This document shows, piece by piece, positions 8,624-17,485 of a stretch of DNA of 64,000 nucleotides (positions are counted from its first letter, which is position 1; every line of letters starts with the position of its first letter). A program made the translations under genes and the position numbers. The notes beneath the pieces were generated by a model. That model ran no database searches, had not been told where the DNA came from, and saw only the letters and a program-made list of their open reading frames with translations. Source of the DNA: Cupriavidus gilardii (GTDB taxonomy: Bacteria > Pseudomonadota > Gammaproteobacteria > Burkholderiales > Burkholderiaceae); contig NZ_JABTYE010000001.1 in NCBI RefSeq assembly GCF_013314895.1, positions 124,001 through 188,000 of the forward strand. The letters run 5' to 3'.

Positions 8624-9196
8624 ATGCATCCCATCCACCTCGAAACGCCCCGCCTGCTCGTGCGCCCGTGGCAGGCATCGGACAGCGAGCCGTTCGCCGC
8701 GCTCAACGCCGATTCCCATGTCATGCGCTACTTTCCGGCGCCCTTCGACCGCGCCGCCAGCGACGCGATGATCGCCCGCTGCAGCGCGCATATCGCCGAG
8801 CACGGGTTCGGGTTCTGGGCGGTGGAACGCAAGGGGGATGGCGCGTTTATCGGCATGGTCGGCCTCAATATCCCCAGCGCGCCATTGCCATTCGCGCCCT
8901 GCGTGGAAATCGGCTGGCGCCTTGCGGCCGAATACTGGGGTCAGGGCTACGCCAGCGAGGCGGCACGCGCCTGCTTGCGGGCCGGCTTCGAGGTGTTCGG
9001 CCTGAACGAGATCGTGTCGTTCACCGCCTTGCTGAACCGGCCATCGCAGGCGGTGATGGAACGGCTGGACATGCGCCGCTGCGCGGAAACCTTCGAACAC
9101 CCGAACGTGCCCGAAGGTCATCCGCTGAAGCCGCATTGCGTGTATCGGCTGACGCGGGAACACTGGGAGGACCGGGAGCAAGTCACGGGCGGCTAG
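8624..9196 (+). CDS. GNAT family N-acetyltransferase (RimJ/RimL-like)
   Basis: A 190-residue acetyl-CoA-dependent acetyltransferase of the RimL-like type. It begins with the typical LETPRLLVRPW strand. The acetyl-CoA binding loop is EYWGQGYASEAARA (about residues 104-117), and the end of the fold carries NRPSQAVMERLDM. The substrate is not evident; members acetylate ribosomal protein N-termini, small amines or antibiotics. It is divergent from the aph-like gene, with about 180 bases between starts, so the two might share a promoter region, but nothing proves a joint role. Confidence 0.85.
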   Translation: MHPIHLETPRLLVRPWQASDSEPFAALNADSHVMRYFPAPFDRAASDAMIARCSAHIAEHGFGFWAVERKGDGAFIGMVGLNIPSAPLPFAPCVEIGWRLAAEYWGQGYASEAARACLRAGFEVFGLNEIVSFTALLNRPSQAVMERLDMRRCAETFEHPNVPEGHPLKPHCVYRLTREHWEDREQVTGG

Positions 9197-9227
9197 TGCG
9201 TTCGACCGAGTGCTGCGTGGACAAACC

Positions 9228-10064
9228 TCAGGCCATCTCGCTCTCGAGTCCGCGCATCCGCGCCTGTATCGTCGCGGCCAGCTGCATCAATGGCCCGGCC
9301 AGGTCGGCTTCGATGATCTCCATGTCTTGTTGCGTCGATACACTGACGTTCAAGACATGGACCCCATAGCCGCTGATCTGCAATGGCGTCGCCATGGCAA
9401 CGACCTGTGGCTGCCATGACGCCACGCAATAGCCTTTCTCTCGCACCGAATGGACCGCGGCGTCGATCTCCCGAGACACGCGGCTCCAGCCGCGGCCCCG
9501 GTGTTTTTCGGCCATCGCCAGCAACATCGCCTCGAAGGCGTCGGGCGCAAGCGTCGCGAGGTAGGCCCGCCCCAGCGAGGTCAATGCCATCCTTATGCGC
9601 TGCCCGCTCACCACCGTCCGCAACGACTGTCGGCGGTTGTAGCGGAACGACTCGAGATAGACCATCTCGTCGCCATCGGCCTTCCCGACCACGCGGACGC
9701 TGACGGCCGGGACACCGGCGGGCACGGCCTTCTTCGCCGCCGCGTTCAGTCGCGCGATCACGGCCGGCGGCGTGCCGGCCGGCGCAAACAGGCCATACCA
9801 GCTGTCGGCCACGTAGTTGGGCACGCCGCTCTCGGCGATGGTCGGCACCTTGCTCAGCGCCGGCGCCTGGGAACGCTGCGCGGTCGTCACCGCCACCGCG
9901 CGCAGCTTGCCGCTCTCCAGGTGCGGCGCGACGGCAGCGGCGGTGGCGAACATCAGGCCTTGTCCGCTCGGCATACAGCCCCCTATTTCCATTGCGTGGA
10001 AATGCACGATATGCAGCGGGCACCGGATCGAACGGGCAAAAAAAAGCCCGGCAGAGCGATGCAC
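9228..10064 (-). pseudogene. In-frame fusion remnant: Bug/TctC binding protein fragment joined to IclR regulator C-terminus
   Basis: One open frame of 278 codons contains pieces of two unrelated families. Residues about 35-113 match the last third of a Bug/TctC tripartite-tricarboxylate binding protein (HLESGKLRAVAVT, KVPTIAESGVP, GLFAPAGTPPAVIARLN). From about residue 120 the sequence is the C-terminal ligand domain of an IclR regulator (DGDEMVYLESFRYNRR, ALTSLGRAYLA, SREIDAAVHSVREKGYCVA). The IclR helix-turn-helix, the first two thirds of the binding protein and its signal peptide are missing. The likely cause is a deletion joining the two genes near 9705-9728. Neither activity should remain. 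Confidence 0.8.
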
Positions 10065-10074
10065 GCTGCCGGGC
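10038..10074 (-). terminator. Rho-independent terminator of the TonB receptor gene
   Basis: On the minus strand GCCCGGCAG pairs with CTGCCGGGC across an 11-base loop and is followed by a run of eight T. It lies about 50 bases after the receptor stop. Confidence 0.88.
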
Positions 10075-10122
10075 GGGATGCCCTTTCCGGCCGGTCCCGG
10101 AATGTCGTCCGCCGGGGAACCC

Positions 10123-12237
10123 TCAGAACTGATACTTGACGCCCGCGACGAACTGCCGGCCCAGGCCCGGAATCACCGCGAGATTGCCCCACGATGCGGG
10201 GTAGTACTCCTTGTCGAACAGGTTGTGGACGTCGAAGAAGACGCGCGTCCTGCGGTCGATCTGCCAGTACGACACCAGCTTCACCGTGGCATAGGCAGGC
10301 AGCGAATACGTGTCGGTGGCATTCCCGGAGCGCGAGCCCACATAGACGATGCCGGTGCCGACGCCGTAGCGGCCGCCGAACCGCGGCATCGCATCTTCGC
10401 GGATTGCCAGCAGGCTGGCGCTGACCTTAGGGATATTGGTCACGCGCGTGCCGGGGGCGATGGCATTGTCTTCGGTGACCTTGGCGTTCGTCAGCGTGAA
10501 GCTGGCGCTGACACGCCAGTGCTGGTCGAGCTGGCCGAAGGCGTCCGCCTCGACGCCGCGGCTGGTGACCTCGCCGGCCGCGACGCTGAAGTTCGGATTG
10601 GTCGGGCTACGCGTCAGCACATTGGTCTTGCGGATATCGAAGACCGCCAGCGTCGCGCCCAGCTTCGCATCGGCCGCTTGCCATTTGACGCCCGCCTCCA
10701 GCGCACGCCCGCTCTGCGGATCGAAAGGATTGCCGGCTTCGTCGACGCCGCTGTTGGGACGGAACGACTTGCCCCACGACGCATAGACCGAGGTCTGGGC
10801 ATTGGGCAGCCACGTCACGCCCAGGCGCGGCGAAACGGCATGCTGATTCTGGCTCGTGGACCGCCCGGTGATCAGATTGTCAAGACTCTGGTGATAGCTG
10901 TCGAAGCGCACGCCGGCCAGCACCTTCCATTGCTCGCTCAGCGAAATCTCGTCCTGCACGAAGGCGCCCACGTTGCGCTGGTTCTCGCGCGTCGAGGTCG
11001 TCATTACCAGCGGCGGCTTCGCCTGGCCATAGACCGGCTCGTAGATGTCGATCGCATAGGGGTTGCTCGCCAGCGTCGAGTACGCGATGTCCATGCCCAT
11101 GTGCAGGCGCGACGCGTCGACGCCGAACAGCATGCGGTGCCCCAGGCCGCCGGTGTCGAAATTGCCCTCGACTTCGGCCTGCATCGAGGTGTCGCGCGAC
11201 GGCAGCGTGCGCCAGCTGTGGCGACGGGTCAGCGTGCGGCCGTCGGGCAGCACGCTGCCGAGGTCGGCGGCATAGCCTTCGAAGCCCGATTCCTTGTAGC
11301 TCGCCCCGATGCGGGTGCGCCAGCCCGGCGCCAGCTCGCGGTCCAGCGTGAGCTGATGCGTGTCGCTCGACAGATGCAGATTCGGATCGTTGGGCTCGCC
11401 CAGATAGCGGTTGCGCGGCAGATCGATCCGGCCGTTGACGTTGACCAGGCCGCGGTCCAGCGGCGTGCGCGCGCGCATGAACTCGCCTTCGTACTGCAGC
11501 AGCGTCTTGTCGTCCAGCGCCCATGCCAGCGCCGGCGCGACGAGGTACTTGTTGTTGTCGATCAGCGAACTACGGCTCGCGCCGTCTTCGCCCATGACAT
11601 TGAGGCGGTAGGCGAGCTTGTCGGTGATCGGACCGGTGCTGTCGACCGCCGCACGCCGAAAGCCGAGCGTGCCGACGCTGAGCTCGGCGCTCGTCGCCGG
11701 CGTGAACCTCGGCTTCTTGGTCACGATATTGATCGTGCCGCCCGGCTCGCTGCTGCCGTAGACGGCAGCGGCCGGGCCCTTGAGGAATTCGAAGCGCTCG
11801 ACCGTGGCGGTGTCGCGCATCGGGTTGTAGCCGCGGGAGCCGGGGAAACCATTGACCAGATAACCCATGTCCGTGCTGCTGAAGCCGCGGATCGCATAGT
11901 TGTCCCAGGTGCCGCCGAAATCGTTCAGGCGCGAAATGCCGCTGACATAGTCGACCGTATCGGCCAGGCGCGTGGCGCCGAGGTCGTCGATCAGTTCGGT
12001 GGTGACCACGCGAACGGACTGCGGTATTTCGCGCAACGGCGTTTCGGTACGCGTCGCGCCACGGCTCTCGGTGGGCACGTAGCCGCCGGCGGCATTCGCG
12101 CTGACGCGGACTTCGGGAAGATCGGCCGGGGCCTCGTTGTTGGGGGTATCGGCGTGGGCCGTACCGAACCCGAACCCGGACAGGACAGCCAGCGTGACCG
12201 GCCAGGCGAAGCGGCGGGTCGACGGAATGATGGACAT
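10123..12237 (-). CDS. TonB-dependent siderophore receptor
   Basis: An outer-membrane ferric-siderophore receptor of about 704 residues. A signal peptide (positively charged start, hydrophobic stretch, AHA-D cleavage) precedes the plug domain: VRVSANAAGGY, then REIPQSVRVVT, IRGFSSTDMG and FEFLKGPAAAVYGSSEPGGTI. A beta-barrel of about 500 residues follows, ending in KYQF with the terminal phenylalanine required for outer-membrane assembly. I see no N-terminal signalling extension, so it is not of the FecA/FpvA transcription-signalling class. The ATG at 12237 is preferred over a TTG eleven codons upstream. The siderophore cannot be read from the sequence. A candidate Fur site lies upstream. Confidence 0.9.
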   Translation of the reverse strand: MSIIPSTRRFAWPVTLAVLSGFGFGTAHADTPNNEAPADLPEVRVSANAAGGYVPTESRGATRTETPLREIPQSVRVVTTELIDDLGATRLADTVDYVSGISRLNDFGGTWDNYAIRGFSSTDMGYLVNGFPGSRGYNPMRDTATVERFEFLKGPAAAVYGSSEPGGTINIVTKKPRFTPATSAELSVGTLGFRRAAVDSTGPITDKLAYRLNVMGEDGASRSSLIDNNKYLVAPALAWALDDKTLLQYEGEFMRARTPLDRGLVNVNGRIDLPRNRYLGEPNDPNLHLSSDTHQLTLDRELAPGWRTRIGASYKESGFEGYAADLGSVLPDGRTLTRRHSWRTLPSRDTSMQAEVEGNFDTGGLGHRMLFGVDASRLHMGMDIAYSTLASNPYAIDIYEPVYGQAKPPLVMTTSTRENQRNVGAFVQDEISLSEQWKVLAGVRFDSYHQSLDNLITGRSTSQNQHAVSPRLGVTWLPNAQTSVYASWGKSFRPNSGVDEAGNPFDPQSGRALEAGVKWQAADAKLGATLAVFDIRKTNVLTRSPTNPNFSVAAGEVTSRGVEADAFGQLDQHWRVSASFTLTNAKVTEDNAIAPGTRVTNIPKVSASLLAIREDAMPRFGGRYGVGTGIVYVGSRSGNATDTYSLPAYATVKLVSYWQIDRRTRVFFDVHNLFDKEYYPASWGNLAVIPGLGRQFVAGVKYQF

Positions 12238-12284
12238 CGAAGGAACGAAAAGTCGGCGGAAAGCCGGCAATCATACCCGGAATC

Positions 12285-12303
12285 GAGAACGATTCGTATT
12301 TCG
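12285..12303. promoter_or_regulatory. Possible Fur box upstream of the siderophore receptor
   Basis: Read on the minus strand, CGAAATACGAATCGTTCTC agrees with the 19-base Fur consensus at 11 positions, including AATC and TT-TC. It sits about 50 bases upstream of the receptor start, where iron repression would be expected. The match is modest. Confidence 0.35.
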
Positions 12304-12386
12304 ATTAAGCCGCGACCTAACACTGCCTCAATACCCGATCCTGCCACGCGGCCATTTCCATTCCGGTTCGATGCCGACCGCCGCCG

Positions 12387-13037
12387 CTATTTCTTGCCGT
12401 TCCCCGCAAATGCCGCCGTAATGCCCAGCCCGATCAGCAGCGTGCCGCCGACGTAGCGCTCGAATGTCAGATATCCGCGGCTATGCCGCAACCAGCGGCC
12501 GGCCGCGCTCGCGGCCAACGCATAGCACGCATCGCTGATCAGGCCGAGCAGCGTGAACAGCAATCCCAGGAACACGATCTGTGTCGCCACGTGGCCGCGG
12601 CCGACGTCGACGAACTGCGGCAGGAAGGCCAGGAAAAACAGCGCCGTCTTGGGATTGAGCAGATTGACGATAAAGCCGTCGCGGAACAGCCGTGCATAGC
12701 GGCGCTGCTGCGGCACGGCATCGACGGCGACGGGCGCCGGCCGGCCGAAGATCTTTTTCAGCCCGAGCCAGATCAGATAGGCGGCACCGGCATACTTCAG
12801 GATGCTGAACGCCACGGCGGACGAAGCCAGCAAGGCGGACAGGCCGAGCGCGGCGGCCAGCACGTGCACCAGCGTAGCCGTATGGATGCCGAGATCCGAT
12901 ACCAGCCCGGCCTTGCGGCCCTGCTCCACCGATTGCGCAATGATGTACAGCACCGCGGGGCCCGGAATCACCAGCAACACGAGCGCGGCGCTGATGAACA
13001 GGATCAGATTGGCGGTATTGGGGATGACGAATTCCAT
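12387..13037 (-). CDS. LysE/RhtB family amino acid exporter
   Basis: A 216-residue inner-membrane exporter with about six hydrophobic segments. The N-terminal family signature is LVLLVIPGPAVLYIIAQS, and the second conserved loop is FRDGFIVNLLNPKTALFF (about residues 124-141). The ATG at 13037 is preceded by GGAGAT; a start eight codons upstream is less likely. Members export homoserine, threonine, leucine or lysine by proton exchange; the substrate here is not evident. It is divergent from the ZntB-type gene. Confidence 0.88.
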   Translation of the reverse strand: MEFVIPNTANLILFISAALVLLVIPGPAVLYIIAQSVEQGRKAGLVSDLGIHTATLVHVLAAALGLSALLASSAVAFSILKYAGAAYLIWLGLKKIFGRPAPVAVDAVPQQRRYARLFRDGFIVNLLNPKTALFFLAFLPQFVDVGRGHVATQIVFLGLLFTLLGLISDACYALAASAAGRWLRHSRGYLTFERYVGGTLLIGLGITAAFAGNGKK

Positions 13038-13207
13038 GGCTGATCTCCGGGTAGCCAGCATCGGTTGGAAGAGGAGCGGCTACTTTACCGCAGGATGGCC
13101 TCGGTCATGGACGCCCCCTGCTGCGCCCACTCCGGTGCGCGCTGCCCGACCGTCACTGCGTCGTCATCCTGGCCTGCTACGGTAGCGCGCTGCATAGCGG
13201 AGCGCGC

Positions 13208-14251
13208 ATGACTGCAGAACGCGTCGAGCCGGGATACGGCTCGGATCCGGTCGGCTTGGTGGCCGGCTATCACTTCAAGCCGGGCCAACCCGGCATCCCC
13301 ATCGATTCGAATGCCGCCGTAGCGTGGCTGACGCGCACGAACGCCGCAGACATCGGGGACGATGGCGGAGACGGCGAATTCGTCTGGCTGCATTTCAATC
13401 TGGCGCACAGCGCGTGCGAACGCTGGCTCAAGAGTCGACTGGCGTTGCCCGAGGACTTTTTCGAAGCCTTGCGGCAAGGGTCACGCTCGACCCGGATCGA
13501 ACGACTCGACAATGCGCTGCTCGCGGTCGTCAACGACGTGATCTACAACTTCGGTGCCGGCTCCAATGACGTGTCGACGATGTGGGCCTGCGCCGACCGG
13601 CGCCTGCTGGTCACCGCGCGCCCGAAGCCGCTGCGCGCCGTGGACCGGCTGCGTGCGGCAGTACGGGCCGGCGAGGCATTCCTCTCGCCGTTCGCGCTGG
13701 TGGTGCATCTGCTGCGCGATCAGGCCGATGTGCTTGCGCAGATCGTGCGCGAAACCAGCGACGGAGTAGACCGCATCGAAGATCAGCTGCTGTCGCAGCG
13801 GCTGCGCGGCAACCGCGCCGAACTCGGCGCGATGCGGCGCGCGCTGGTACGGCTGCAGCGCCTGCTGGCACCCGAGCCCGGGGCCTTGTTCCGGCTGCTG
13901 AACAAGGCGCCATCCTGGCTGCAGGAAGCCGATCTGCAGGACCTGCGCGAGGCCACCGAGGAATTCTCGCTGGTGCTGGCCGATCTCGCCGGCCTGGTCG
14001 AACGGATCAAGCTGCTGCAGGAAGAGATTGCGGCAGCCGTCAACGAACAGACCAGCCGCACCCTTTTTACGTTGACGCTGGTCACGGTGCTGGCCCTTCC
14101 GATCAATATCATCGCCGGCTTCTTCGGCATGAACGTGGGCGGCATTCCGTTCGCCGACCACCCGCACGGGTTCTGGCTGCTGGTCGCGCTGGTGGCCAGC
14201 TTCACGATGCTGGCCGGACGCTGGGCTTTTCGCAAACGCGAGGACCGCTAG
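13208..14251 (+). CDS. zntB: ZntB-type CorA family zinc/divalent cation transporter
   Basis: A 347-residue member of the CorA/MIT family. A large cytoplasmic alpha-beta and coiled-coil region (about residues 1-280) precedes two C-terminal membrane helices. The pore signature is GMNVGGIP rather than the plain GMN-E/P of CorA, which marks the ZntB branch. ZntB of enterobacteria moves zinc coupled to protons. The second helix ends in basic residues (RKREDR) at the cytoplasmic C-terminus. It stands alone, with the aadA-like gene convergent 42 bases on. Direction of transport is not settled by sequence. Confidence 0.87.
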   Translation: MTAERVEPGYGSDPVGLVAGYHFKPGQPGIPIDSNAAVAWLTRTNAADIGDDGGDGEFVWLHFNLAHSACERWLKSRLALPEDFFEALRQGSRSTRIERLDNALLAVVNDVIYNFGAGSNDVSTMWACADRRLLVTARPKPLRAVDRLRAAVRAGEAFLSPFALVVHLLRDQADVLAQIVRETSDGVDRIEDQLLSQRLRGNRAELGAMRRALVRLQRLLAPEPGALFRLLNKAPSWLQEADLQDLREATEEFSLVLADLAGLVERIKLLQEEIAAAVNEQTSRTLFTLTLVTVLALPINIIAGFFGMNVGGIPFADHPHGFWLLVALVASFTMLAGRWAFRKREDR

Positions 14252-14293
14252 CGGGCCGTCCGTCATCGCCGCGTGGCACGTCGGCCGCCGTTG

Positions 14294-15094
14294 TCATTCA
14301 CCGGCGCCCCGTCCAGCGAGTCGCTGGATGGCCTCGCCGGCATAGCGGGCGAAGGCGTTGACGTCATCGCGCCGCGTGCCCCAGTCTTCCTGCACCGCGT
14401 GCCCGCGATACGCGTCGCGCGCCGTCGCGAGCACGGCGCGATGCTCGACCGGAAGGCGAGGCAGCAGCCAGTCTGCGGCGACATCCTTGGGCACGATGCT
14501 GTCTGTGGCCAAGGTGACCCACATCCGCGCCAGCGTCAGCATGACATTGCGTTCGTCGCCGGAGAGGTTCGCCACCAGTGCCGGCAGGCTCTGCGCGATC
14601 GCGAGCCGAATATCGCCGGCCGGAATGTTCGGAAGGAATTGAGTGAGCGCCGGACCGAGCAATGCGCGGTGGCCTTGCAAGGCGGTTGCCAGCATCAGTG
14701 TCAAATCGGGATCGACGGTCGGCGCCGGCACCACGCCCGCTTCGAAATCGTCGCGCAGCCATTCTCCGTAGACGAAGTCGCTCCGTGCCGGGTGACGCCA
14801 CGGGGCGATGTCGTCGAGCACCACGATCGTGACCTCGGCATTGCGGGCCGGGCCCCACTCCGCGCGCGCGCCGGAGACCTTCATCAACGCGGCCACCAGT
14901 TGCTCGCGGCTCGACTCCGATATCGTCCGATGCGTCAGCGCCAGCAGGTCGACATCGCTGTTCGGCCGCAGCCCGCCCCCGATGGCAGAGCCGAACAGGT
15001 AGGCGCCGGCGATGTTGTCGCCGAGCGCGCCGACTACGACATCGAGAATGCGCCGGACTTCGATCGGGACGGGCTCGTTGGCAAGCGGCGGCAT
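14294..15094 (-). CDS. AadA-like aminoglycoside (3'')(9) adenylyltransferase
   Basis: A 266-residue nucleotidyltransferase of the ANT(3'') family, near the 263 residues of AadA1. The polymerase-beta motif is LFGSAIGGGLRPNSDVDLL, with metal-binding aspartates D47 and D49. RNAEVTIVVLDD holds the probable catalytic glutamate. The C-terminal helical domain has GDERNVMLTLARMW and PKDVAADW, as in AadA. Streptomycin and spectinomycin are the expected substrates. I chose the ATG at 15094 because it gives the family length; an in-frame TTG lies 15 codons upstream. No attC site or integrase is present, so it is not a gene cassette. It is the second streptomycin-modifying family within 8 kb. Confidence 0.87.
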   Translation of the reverse strand: MPPLANEPVPIEVRRILDVVVGALGDNIAGAYLFGSAIGGGLRPNSDVDLLALTHRTISESSREQLVAALMKVSGARAEWGPARNAEVTIVVLDDIAPWRHPARSDFVYGEWLRDDFEAGVVPAPTVDPDLTLMLATALQGHRALLGPALTQFLPNIPAGDIRLAIAQSLPALVANLSGDERNVMLTLARMWVTLATDSIVPKDVAADWLLPRLPVEHRAVLATARDAYRGHAVQEDWGTRRDDVNAFARYAGEAIQRLAGRGAGE

Positions 15095-15293
15095 GGGGCA
15101 GTGGCGTCGTGGCTTCGTTGGGGAGTCGATCGAACGCAATACTAGCGCGCTGTCGGCGCTCTCCCCGCACGTCCACGAGATCGCGCGTCCGTGGCTCTCC
15201 GTTGCAGCGCGTCATAAGGCCTCGGCATCCGGGTTGAAGTGACTTTTGGAGCATCAATTTGACCATGCGGGAAATACGGGCCATAATCTCCGC

Positions 15294-16415
15294 ATGAATT
15301 ACGGTGAATACGTCTGGCAATCGCCGCACTGGCCGCGGTGGCAGTACGATCTGGCCGCTCTGGCGACCGCCATGGCGGAGACCACCCGCGCGCAGGGCCT
15401 CCTGCTTGGCCGACTGGCCGATCTCGGCATGGGTTTCAAAAACGAAGCCTGCCTCGCCGTCCTGACCGAAGACGTCGTCAACACGAGCGCTATCGAAGGC
15501 GAGTCGTTGAATGTGGCGTCGGTCCGCTCTTCCGTGGCCCGCCGGCTGGGCGTCGATATCGGAGCACTGGCTCCGGCCGACCGACACGTCGACGGCGTCG
15601 TGGACATGATTCTGGATGCCACCAGCAATGCCCAGCAGCCGGTCAATGCCGATCGTCTTTTTGGTTGGCATGCCGCCCTTTTTCCAACCGGCTATTCGGG
15701 CATGAGCCGAATCCGCGTGGCTGCGTGGCGGGATGACCGCAACGGCCCGATGCAAGTCGTATCCGGGCCGATCGGCAGACAGCGCGTTCACTACGAAGCG
15801 CCGCCGGCCGACCGCCTCGAAGGCGAGACGGCACGCTTCCTGGACTGGCTGAACGGATCCGACGAGGACCCACCGCTACTCAAGGCCGGCATAGGCCATC
15901 TTTGGTTTGTCACCCTGCACCCGTTCGATGACGGCAACGGCCGTATCGCGCGCGCGATTGGCGACCTGTTGCTAGCGCGCGCCGACGGCACGCCGCAGCG
16001 CTTCTATAGCCTCTCCGCGCAAATCCAGCGAGAACGCACGGCCTACTACGAAATCCTTGAGCGGACCCAGAAAGGCACTCTCGATATCACGCAGTGGCTC
16101 GCCTGGTTTCTCGCGACGTTGCACACGGCCATGCTGCAGGCCAACAAGACACTGGATCGGGTACTGCTCAAGGCGCGCTTCTGGCAGCGGGCCGCGACGG
16201 TGCCGATGAACGAGCGGCAAATCAAGGTGCTGAACCGCTTGCTGGACGGCTTCGAGGGCAAGCTGACGAGCGCGAAATGGGCGGCCATCGGCAAATGTTC
16301 GAACGATACGGCGCTGCGCGACATCAATGAGTTGGTGCAACACGGCGTGCTGCAGAAGTCAGCGGCTGGTGGCCGCAGCACGAGCTACGAGCTAGCCGCG
16401 CCGGCAGAGACCTGA
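15294..16415 (+). CDS. Fic domain protein with N-terminal inhibitory motif and C-terminal winged helix
   Basis: A 373-residue Fic protein that would transfer AMP from ATP to a target hydroxyl. The active-site motif HPFDDGNGRIAR lies at residues 209-220, complete with the catalytic histidine. The motif TSAIEGE at 64-70 fits the (S/T)xxxE(G/N) inhibitory helix of class II Fic proteins, so activity is probably self-restrained. The C-terminus (about 310-373) looks like a winged-helix segment, as in many stand-alone Fic proteins. No antitoxin gene accompanies it, consistent with class II. The ATG at 15294 is chosen because MNYGEYVWQSP is the usual family start. The target is unknown. Confidence 0.88.
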   Translation: MNYGEYVWQSPHWPRWQYDLAALATAMAETTRAQGLLLGRLADLGMGFKNEACLAVLTEDVVNTSAIEGESLNVASVRSSVARRLGVDIGALAPADRHVDGVVDMILDATSNAQQPVNADRLFGWHAALFPTGYSGMSRIRVAAWRDDRNGPMQVVSGPIGRQRVHYEAPPADRLEGETARFLDWLNGSDEDPPLLKAGIGHLWFVTLHPFDDGNGRIARAIGDLLLARADGTPQRFYSLSAQIQRERTAYYEILERTQKGTLDITQWLAWFLATLHTAMLQANKTLDRVLLKARFWQRAATVPMNERQIKVLNRLLDGFEGKLTSAKWAAIGKCSNDTALRDINELVQHGVLQKSAAGGRSTSYELAAPAET

Positions 16416-16450
16416 CGCGACGGTTTTCGATCGCGGCAGCGACAAGCGGC

Positions 16451-17371
16451 TCAACGCACCGCCGCCGCATACAGCGCAGTCAACGCCGCGCACCGCTCCT
16501 TCAGCAGCGCCTGCAATTCGCGCACCGCCGGCGAGAACTGCTTGCGGTGCGGGCAGACCAGTTGCAGCGGGGTGCTCTCGCCCGGCTCTTGCGGCAGCAG
16601 CACGGTCAGGCGGCCGGCTTGCACGTCGCCGCAGACGTCGAGCCACGACTTGTAGGCGATGCCCTCGCCCTGCACCGCCCAGCGACGGACCACGTCGGCG
16701 TCGTCGGTGTACAGGCTGCCCTTGACCTCGATGAGCCGCCTGCCGCCGGCGGTCTCGAAGGGCCATTTGTCGTAGACCCGACCGCTCAGGTGGTACAGCA
16801 GGCAGCGATGCGAGGCCAGTTCGTCCAGCGATTGCGGGCGACCGTGCCGGGCCAGATAGGCCGGCGAGGCGATCAGCACGCGGCGGTTCTCCGGCGCCAG
16901 CGGCAGGGCGACATAGCTGGCCTCCTCGATGCGCCCGTAGCGGATCGCGACATCGATCGGATCGCGGAAGACGTCGGTGACGTGGTCGGACAGATAGAGC
17001 CGCAGCGTCAGGTCGGGATGGGCCCGGCGGAATTCGGTGATCCAGGGCAGCAGCACATTGCGGCCGAGATCCGACGGCGCCGTGACGCGCAGCAGGCCGC
17101 TCAGCGCGGCGCCATCGCCGCGCAGCCTGTCGCGGCCCTCGTTCAGCGTGGCCAGGACCTCCTGCGCGTAGGGCAGGTAGCGCTCGCCCTCGGCGGTCAG
17201 GCGCAGGCTGCGGGTCGAGCGCGCGAACAGGCGGATATCGAGATCGCGCTCCAGCCGCTTGACCGCGGCGCTGACCTGCCCCGGCAGCAGATCCGCCTCG
17301 CGCGCCGCGCTGGAAAAGCTGCCAAGGGCGGCGCTACGCACGAACAGGGACAGGTCTTCGAGGCGGATCAT
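16451..17371 (-). CDS. LysR family transcriptional regulator
   Basis: A 306-residue LysR-type regulator. The N-terminal winged helix-turn-helix has the signature LGSFSSAAREADLLPGQVS followed by RLERDLDIRLFARSTRSLRLT. The ligand domain (about residues 90-300) belongs to the CrgA/DmlR-like group with YLSDHVTDVFRDPIDVAIR. An ATG at 17371 and a GTG two codons earlier are both possible. It is divergent from the quinone-oxidoreductase-like gene at 17486, the usual arrangement of a LysR regulator and its target. Confidence 0.9.
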   Translation of the reverse strand: MIRLEDLSLFVRSAALGSFSSAAREADLLPGQVSAAVKRLERDLDIRLFARSTRSLRLTAEGERYLPYAQEVLATLNEGRDRLRGDGAALSGLLRVTAPSDLGRNVLLPWITEFRRAHPDLTLRLYLSDHVTDVFRDPIDVAIRYGRIEEASYVALPLAPENRRVLIASPAYLARHGRPQSLDELASHRCLLYHLSGRVYDKWPFETAGGRRLIEVKGSLYTDDADVVRRWAVQGEGIAYKSWLDVCGDVQAGRLTVLLPQEPGESTPLQLVCPHRKQFSPAVRELQALLKERCAALTALYAAAVR

Positions 17372-17485
17372 TTTCACGCGCAGAGAGAAAGTGCTGGCGG
17401 ATTTTACCGCTTACCGGATAGGCCGCAGCGGCGCAAGATAGCGGCACCGTTCAGGCAAACCCTCCCCTCAAGTCACGGAGCCCAC

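Noticed and set aside
9817..12456. Long open frame (879 codons) antisense to the TonB receptor
   Set aside because: High G+C codon bias of the receptor opens the opposite frame. The translated sequence has no family motif and is Arg/His/Gln-rich, typical of shadows.
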